Positions 57,696-64,000 of a stretch of 64,000 nt of DNA are shown here, piece after piece. Source of the DNA: Wyeomyia smithii (taxonomy: Eukaryota; Arthropoda; Insecta; Diptera; Culicidae); the NCBI RefSeq assembly GCF_029784165.1, contig NC_073696.1, positions 153,194,372 to 153,258,371 on the forward strand, read 5' to 3'. How positions within the stretch are numbered: the stretch's first letter is position 1; every line of letters begins with the position of its first letter. The notes under the pieces were generated by a model, which saw only the letters and a program-made list of their open reading frames with translations, searched no databases and was not told the origin of the DNA. A program made the position numbers and the translations under genes.

Positions 57696-58408
57696 CAGAG
57701 TTGCCGTTTCGAAATCTGTGTTTTGGCGACAAAAATCTGTGAAAATCTGTGACCAGAGAAAAAATATCTGTGATCATATCTGGGGTATGATTATTTGTTT
57801 AAAAACAAAACGAGATTTATTGAAATGCTTTATATTAACATAAAATATCCTCCACTCGATTGAATTAACTATTTAGCTTTTAAAATTGCATTGGAACAGT
57901 CAACTTGTTCCTCAACGAAGTGTCTTTCAGGTTGGCTTTGAGACCAGATAAGCTGCGTATCAGAAGAAACTCATCATTAGTTGGATACGGTACACGGCAA
58001 AATATCGTAAATTCAATCATAGTGAGGTGATTCAATCTGGTCACCTCTCTGCTCACTTCATTGAGTTAACTAAGCAGCATATAGCGCAAAAAACTAGCAT
58101 TCCTAGATAGAATCGATAAAAAGGCAAATGTCGGAAGTGTAAACGAATTCAAAATTTGCTAAAAAAAATGACTCCGGATAGTCGAACTATTTTTTACGGA
58201 TGGTTATTCGAGCTTCCGGAAAATCGTACCTTCGAATTAATGAGTTTGACCTGTAGAAAAAATGTAGGTAATTTGTTATTTCCGGCATTTATGGGAAAAA
58301 TCTGTGATTTTCCAAAAATATCTGTTATCTGTGATTACAGCTTCTGTGATTTGAAAAAGGAAAAAAATCTGTGATTTTACAGAAAAATCTGTGAAAATGG
58401 CAACTCTG
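57696..58408. mobile_element. Nonautonomous hAT-type element, 8-bp target duplication
   Basis: 713 bp flanked by perfect ACCGCCAC copies (57688-57695, 58409-58416). The termini are CAGAGTTGCC...GGCAACTCTG. Both subterminal parts carry several ATCTGTGA motifs, as expected for transposase binding sites. An 8-bp duplication with CAGAG ends is the hAT signature. Open frames inside have no transposase motif. Confidence 0.92.
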
Positions 58409-58416
58409 ACCGCCAC

Positions 58417-58738
58417 CACCACCGCCATCGCCACCGTCCCGTGTACGTGTCCCTAATATATAAGGTGTGTGGCTAGCTTTAAAGCGTGTGTGTATGTTAA
58501 TGGCGTGTATGCATGCCTGTAGCGCGTGTGTGCATGTTTATAGCGCATGCGGCACCGCCACAACCACCGCCACCGCCATCGCCACCACCACCACCGCTAC
58601 TGCCGCCACCACCGCCACCGCCGCCACCATCACCAGCGCGTGTGGCTTGCTATATAGCGTGCGTGGTTTGCTATATAGCGTGTGAATGTCTAGCGTGTCT
58701 GTGCATGTCTATAGAGCGTGTGGCTAGAGTGCGTGGCT
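58417..58738. repeat. GTGT-rich minisatellite and CCACCG simple repeat
   Basis: A third partial copy of the downstream unit (ccctaatatataaggtgtgt, tagcgcgtgtgtgcatg), then an irregular (CCACCG/CCACCA)n tract at about 58552-58640, then gcgtgtggcttgctatatagc-type units. Frames across it give Pro-rich or Thr/Ala-rich artefacts. Confidence 0.85.
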
Positions 58739-59302
58739 TGGAATCGCTTTACTTAGTATTGCAACACCCAGTTTGAATATTGCAACACCCTGAAAAGTTT
58801 AGCATCACTCAAAATGGGCAAATTTCTGTAACTGTAACTGTAATATGCTTGACCAGAACTGGTGGCACAAGCCGAACACCGCAACTTTGTGGGTAGTAAT
58901 GATCACGCGATAAGTTGAAGTCTAAATATGAAAAACTGCATGCACCCTAGCGCCGCCTAGCGGGGTAATTCAGTCTTAAATTGTTTACCATGTAGAAGCC
59001 TTTAGCCTTCTGAACAAGTTTGCTGAACACCGCAACTTTCTGGCAGGTCGGAATCGTGAGATTAGTTAAGTTCAAAATACGACTCATTGTGTGCCCACTA
59101 GCACAACATAGCGGTAAAATTTCACACTGAATTGGCCACCATACAGTAGTCTTTGACCTTCGGAACAAGTTTGCTGAAAACCGCAACTTTCTAGGTTGTC
59201 CAAAACACGAGATATCCGCCTATTCCAGGTGATGCTTAACTTTTCGGGAGGCGTTGCAATATTCAAACTGGGTGTTGCAATACTCAGTAAAGCGATTCCA
59301 AA
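58739..59302. mobile_element. MITE with 70-bp inverted ends and 151-bp internal repeats
   Basis: The arms at 58739-58808 and 59229-59302 are inverted repeats of about 70 bp with few mismatches (TTGGAATCGCTTTACT start). Between them cgcaacttt recurs at 58880, 59031 and 59182, exactly 151 bp apart, in a tandemly repeated interior. No clear target duplication. Non-coding. Confidence 0.85.
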
Positions 59303-59575
59303 CTTATGACGGGTAGTGTAATTGCTAACAAATCACCTCATGTAGAATTTGATTATCACTGTGAATCATTCAAAACTAAATAAAAAATTTGCCATGTTGA
59401 AAAAATATTCACTTGTCAATAAATGGCATTGACAAACACAATTAACCTCAAAGTTTATCTGAAGAATTAACCCCAATTCAGTGTATTCCCAAATCTATTC
59501 CAAGAAATACATTGGCATAAGACAGGCTGTCGTATTCTACGTTACCTCTGCGGTCGTGTCTTATAAACAGCCTTT

Positions 59576-61860
59576 TCAACTTTTCAGTTTACGACGAGAA
59601 CTTCCTTCGCCAGCTTCGTAATCATCTGTTTCGTGGCCACTCCTGGGTAACCGCCGTCCGTTGGCACTCCTCCGCTCAGCTCCCCGCACTCGGCTACCTC
59701 CTAAGTCCTTCTGGGGCTGCATCATAGTCGTCTTCAACGATCCGGAACACGTCTTCGTTATCTCCGTTTAGCTGCTGGTGTTGCGTATTATTGTTCATCT
59801 TAAATGCCAACCCTGCTAAGCAAGTGGTGCATATGTTTTTTTTTGCTATTATTTCATCAAATCTTTTTTGTTTTGGTACTTTTTTTTCTCACGTGCTGTT
59901 TAAAATTAATTCACTCGCGTACGGGCTTCTTACATTCTATTATCCACCCTACGCTTCTACTTACAATCTAGGCCCGTATTTTATTTCTTTTCGGATAACA
60001 TAATTCGGTTTCTTTTCCCCTACTAAGATGTTTATCATTTTTAGTATGTATATTCTGTTTATCTGATTTTCCAAAAATAATATTCAAACGTGCATTCTTT
60101 CTTTTGTTTCATTATTCACTTTTAACTTTGATATTTGATGTTTTTTTTTCTTTTTTAAATTTAAAAATCATTTCGACACATACCAATACGATTTATCTAT
60201 ATCAGGCCTTTTACTTTCCGCGTTAAAATATCAGTTTCACTTGTCTTGTGGCCGCTTATTAACTTTTTTTTCATCTCTTAACAATTGCTCTTTAAATAAT
60301 TTTCTTCAATTTTATAAAATAATAGTATAAATGCTTTGCTTCGGTTAGATATTTTCTTCATCTTGCTTTCTCTTCAAATATTTTCCTTTCTTTTCCTCAT
60401 AACATTTTCATCAAAATAAATTTGTTTCTACATAATATATTATTCTTTTATCTCTCTATATTTTTTCATCATGTTTCCATCGCACAAACCGCGTATTCTT
60501 TTGTCTGTTTTATAAATAATTCTTTTAATTTTACAAACCGTGTTGAATAAATATTCATCGTTTTCCTCTGTCTTCATATACAATGTTCGTCTAATACCTG
60601 GCGTCTTCTTAACACCTCATATCATCTTCTATATGCAATAAAAATGTATCGTCACTTTCTCGACTATTTAATTATTCTTTTGAATCTCTCTTTTTTTTAA
60701 ATCCGTAATCTTTGCAAATGTATCGTCATTTTCTACTGTCATACTTACATTACTTACATTCACCTTAGTATGCAGTCGCCTGCATAATCCTCTCTCCCTT
60801 CCGACCGAAGGTGCGACCGCCTGCTTCAGAGATTCCTGAAAGATAAGAAGGTAAGGAAATAAAAGAAAAATTTCGCACTTCCATTCATACTGGGTTGACT
60901 ACTCCCTTGTCCGTTCACCTGATACGCATTCATCTCAATCGTTCCGGATAGTCACTCCCGTTGTTTCCACTCGCCCGATCTTAACTAACAATAGATAGTT
61001 GGAATCTTTTAACGCCAGTAGTCCCCCCGTCTGGAAGGTTTAGCCTTCTTGTCCAAAATCTCTCCTAGTTTTATTGTCGTTCATTATTTAGGTTATCTCC
61101 AATACTTCATTAATAGGTTTTCTTCTCTCATTGGGCCATTAGCCATTTTTAATTGATTGAACCCCGTTCTCATGCGGTCTTTTGCTCACTATATATTTTT
61201 CCCATGTTAACATTTGCATTTTACAAAAAAAAAAACAAATGCTGTTCTAATTTCTTTTAACTCCTTAACTCCTTATAATCGCCCTCATTGTTATTTCCCG
61301 TTCGTCTTTTATCGGGCCGTTGGCCATTTTTTCTTACGTCTGCCTCTCACTTACGAGGTCATCTGTACTCTGTACATTTATCCCATGCTGAATTCGCATT
61401 TTATATAAAAACGTTCCCTGTGTATTATTTATTTCTGTTTTCCGTGTACCCACACGATAGGTCATTTTTTTGCCTATAAATTCAACCACGTATTTTTATT
61501 TGAATTTTTTTTTTCAAGTAACTAAATTCACCACCGTCTTTTTATTTAAAAAAAAAAATCCTAATTAAACGTCACGCCCTTTTGACATTTGTCCGTCGAA
61601 GGCTTTTTTTATTTTTATTTTCCCCATATTTTCGTTTAATTTGTGCCCAGCCTTTGACTTTTGTCATTAAAAGGCTCTTGATATTTTCGGCGACTTTTTC
61701 TATTTCTTCACGCCTTTACTTAAGTATACTTTTTTCCGTTTGGTTCTGCCTATTGACTCCCGTCAATAAAATCATTCATCTTTTTCGGCGACTTTTCGTA
61801 TTTCTTCACGCCTATATTTTACTTCCTCTTAAGTTTTTCATACAGCTTTAGGTGCTTCCG
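59576..61860 (-). other. Gypsy-D 3' noncoding region, proximal part
   Basis: Aligns with Gypsy-A at about 16700-18750: the phrases aagcaagtggtgcat, cgtacgggcttcttacattc, tatgcagtcgcctgcataat and ttcggcgacttttc are shared in order. T-rich with many small indels. No coding frame. Confidence 0.7.
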
Positions 61861-63034
61861 TTTCTAATTACTGTGGTCATTTCGCTTGGGAATTCCACTA
61901 CTTCATAAGGACCTCTCCACATATTCTGGAGCTTTTGACCTGGTCCTGTCGGGACTGATTTCACTAAAACTGAATCGCCAATCATGGGCTGCTACTCATT
62001 TGCTTTTCTGTCATACACCTGCTTGCGCTTTTCTTTTGAATCCTTTAGGTTGGCCTTCGCGTTTGTGTGGAGGTCAAAAAATATTTTTCTCATCTCTAGT
62101 GTATATGTTTCATATGTCAAATTGTCCACTCCATTCCGCTTGTAAATGGAGTTGGGAATACGTGCTGTACGTCCGTACAATAATTCGAAAGGCGTATATC
62201 CTGTGGACGAGTTTATTAAGGTATTGTATTCAAACGTGAAAAATGGTAACAACTCGTCCCACGTGTACGGCTTTCCGCCAATAAATTGTCTCAAATACGT
62301 TTTTAACTCGCGGTTCGATCTCTCTACCAAGTTAGCCTGTGGATGATACGGGCTAGTAGTAATTTTCTTGATCTTCAAAATTTTGCTCACCTCTTTCACA
62401 GTGAGCTCACCGAATTTAAAAATATAATTTTCTACGAAGGTCTTGGCTACCGTCTGGCTAACTTGATTCTCCATTGGAGCGACAATTAGGTATCTAGTCA
62501 AGTCATCCTGCATGACTAAACCATAACGGTTTCCCATAACGGACTCGGGTAACACCACGATATCCTTGTCGTGGTGATCTGCATCGGTATCCTGTTTGAT
62601 CTTCCAATTTTGTTCTTTTGGCAGGAATCACACTGCCGAACGTAGTTCTCGATATCCCGTTTCATAGTGGCCCACGTAAATAGTGTGCCAATCCTCTGGC
62701 GCATTCGTCGCGCTTCAACGTGCCCTCGCAAGGGTACATCGTGAAATTCTTTTAAAATTGTTTCTACCTGATCTGGCGTAACTAACGTACGCTCGCTATA
62801 GGCATTGTATAGTATAATTTGCTTGTTTAGCTTACCCGCTATAAATTGAATCATTTGTAGAATCTCCCGTTGTTTGATTTTTCTTAATGATATTAAATGA
62901 ATTACCCCAGCAGCTTTCACAGCAGTGGGACTTCTGTTGAAACTTTCTAAAAACAGTGAAAAGAATTTCCGGCAGTCGATTAATGAATTTCCGCTGCCGT
63001 CTAATATGAAACCGCCTACCTTCTTGTTTTGAAG
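61861..63034 (-). pseudogene. Gypsy-D integrase fragment
   Basis: Frames 62920-62516 and 62558-61992 match Gypsy-A integrase: the zinc domain (RGHVEARRMRQRIG, CDSCQKNKIG), NRYGLVMQDDLTRYLIV and NLVERSNRELKTY with the Glu. A deletion of about 30 bp near 62563 removes the first catalytic Asp and shifts the frame. A deletion of about 40 bp near 62405 removes the second Asp (the frame reads KFGELTVKEV). The C-terminal part is degraded below 61992 and similarity ends near 61861. Above 62920 it continues to 63034 and stops. Confidence 0.85.
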
Positions 63035-63440
63035 TAGAATACTTCTCTCAAGAAGTTCGGCTACATAGGGATGTGAAATGAAAATCTAAAACCGAAAAAA
63101 GTGGAAAATATGTCCAATTTCAAATGCTAATAAATCGGTTAGTATTCGATGGATTTCCTTCGTTCTTGCAGCAATAGACTGGAAAATCTTCTAAGATTCT
63201 TCCTAAAATAAGATAATTGTAATTTCATTATTCACACTATTGGAAATAGTCAAGCCTTGTCAAAACGAAAAATTCGACCTCTGATTGGTCGTTATATGCT
63301 TGCTTCCCAAGCACGGTCGACAGGAACATATACCTTGCAATTGAAAACATGCTATTTGGCCTATATAAGAGCCTGTTTCAGCCGGAGCCGCTCATAATAG
63401 TTCTAGACAGCGACAACAGCAGTCGTCCTCCCTTAGCAGC
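63033..63440 (+). promoter_or_regulatory. Promoter-like module, third copy
   Basis: Begins gaagtagaatacttc (compare gacgtagaatacgtc at 56026). It has ttgcagcaatagactggaaa, GATTGG at 63283-63288 and TATATAAG at 63362-63369. The CCAAT-to-TATA distance is 79 bp against 78 bp in the first copy. The sequence after the TATA box (ctgtttcagccgg) has no clear initiator. A short run of gacaacagcag follows; no gene was recognised. Confidence 0.6.
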
Positions 63441-63465
63441 AGCACTAGCCCTGTGGTTGATCACC

Positions 63466-64000
63466 ACTAGAGGTGGGCAATCCGCTCACGAACTGATCTA
63501 AAGAGCTGGTTCTTCAAAGTGAGTGAGTGATCTATCGTTCTTTTTTAAAGAGCGGTAACTCACCCCTTACTTCAAGCAAAAAGCTGAAGCCGATTTTGTT
63601 GATTAGACACCGCAAGCGAGAGCCATATGAATGTTTTACACCCCAAGCGCAAAGCGGCGTGCGATACTGCAATAGAACTCCCAGAAAATAGCTACCACCG
63701 GCTGCCTGCTCTCCTATGCATAACCATACACCCGCCGTGGGAATAAAAAATAAAATCTACTTGCCACAGTCCACACACAGCACATGGGCTGGCTAACGCC
63801 GGGACGCAAACGAAAAGTGGAACGAAAAGAGCGAAAGAACTGGTTCACTGATCTTTTGAATCTATGCAGACAACCCGCTCCCGAGCTGATCAGAAAATCA
63901 GTTCTTTAAAAGATCTAAATCTTCTGATCGCGAGCGGATTGCCTGCGAGCTGAACAAAAGAGTCATCGGAAGAACCAGTTCTTCTGAGAGCGAAAGATTT
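63466..64000. repeat. Repeat with gaggtgggcaatccgctc end, open at window edge
   Basis: Starts actagaggtgggcaatccgctc. The inverted gagcggattgcc recurs at about 63934, and degenerate 'gaactggttc' and 'ctgatcttttaaa' phrases occur between. This looks like a MITE-type repeat whose far end lies outside or is scrambled. Confidence 0.5.

Larger units (their letters stand above)
56026..59575. mobile_element. Composite insertion in Gypsy-D
   Basis: Begins gacgtagaatacgtc and ends with the inverted gtcgtattctacgt followed by ctgcggtcgtgtctt, both shared with the repeat at 29403. It contains a promoter-like module, a tandem duplication of its downstream part, three MITEs and a GTGT-rich minisatellite. 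Boundaries are approximate. 59303-59535 shows no feature. Confidence 0.6.
54343..63034 (-). mobile_element. Gypsy-D: relative of Gypsy-A, truncated and interrupted
   Basis: Minus-strand copy of the Gypsy-A family: LTR (54343-55179), 3' noncoding region (55180-56025 and 59576-61860) and a broken integrase (61861-62920). It ends at about 63034, inside the linker before integrase, where a promoter-like module starts. A 3.5-kb composite insertion splits the noncoding region. Similarity to Gypsy-A is clear in the integrase and adjoining noncoding DNA and weaker in the LTR. Confidence 0.82.

Noticed and set aside
58513..58776. Pro-rich and Thr/Ala-rich frames
   Set aside because: Artefacts of the CCACCG simple repeat and GTGT minisatellite.

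Overview
The window is transposon-dense, AT-rich arthropod DNA. It carries four Ty3/gypsy-type LTR retrotransposon copies, two families of non-LTR retrotransposon, a tRNA-derived SINE, several MITEs, and a large satellite array. I saw no intact host gene. The repeat repertoire (I/Jockey-type and CR1/T1-type LINEs, a tRNA-headed SINE near 36.05 kb, and the repeat phrase near 54.26 kb that I remember from Aedes sequence) suggests a culicine mosquito, probably Aedes. That species call rests on recalled family resemblance, not on a search.

Layout. 1-7606: a 170-bp satellite that flips orientation at about 700 and shows higher-order structure. 7607-15070: gene-poor DNA with a fossil of a NOM1-like MA3 gene (about 7750-8137, minus), a fossil pogo/jerky-type transposase (about 12805-13248, minus) and nested inverted repeats (13636-14388). 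15071-21350: Gypsy-A, minus strand, with its 3' LTR, a long noncoding 3' region, integrase, RNase H and part of RT, cut off inside RT. 21351-29350: two copies of one I/Jockey-type LINE in inverted orientation. 29403-36602: anonymous repeats, a promoter-like module, a pogo-type MITE, a SINE and a LINE remnant. 37177-46991: Gypsy-B, plus strand, full length between two LTRs with a 5-bp target duplication. It contains two intron-like GT...AG segments, a MITE and a CR1-like LINE. 47317-53535: Gypsy-C, minus strand, with both LTRs, PBS, PPT and a 4-bp target duplication but no gag, protease or RT. 54343-63034: Gypsy-D, minus strand, a relative of Gypsy-A, broken by a 3.5-kb composite insertion that holds promoter-like modules and three MITEs. 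63033-64000: another copy of the promoter-like module and an open-ended repeat.

The coding parts belong to mobile elements: Gag, protease, RT, RNase H and integrase for LTR elements, and nucleic-acid chaperone ORF1 plus endonuclease/RT (and RNase H in the I-type family) ORF2 for LINEs. Almost all carry frameshifts, stops or lost catalytic residues. Only the Gypsy-A integrase frame (567 aa) is long, open and has all catalytic residues. The order of insertion can be read from nesting: MITE within the intron-like segment of Gypsy-B, LINE within its pol, and MITEs within the promoter module that sits within Gypsy-D.

No new multi-gene system is evident. The most unusual structures are the in-frame intron-like segments of Gypsy-B, the promoter-like module with fixed CCAAT-TATA-initiator spacing, and the satellite orientation switch with its periodic short monomer.
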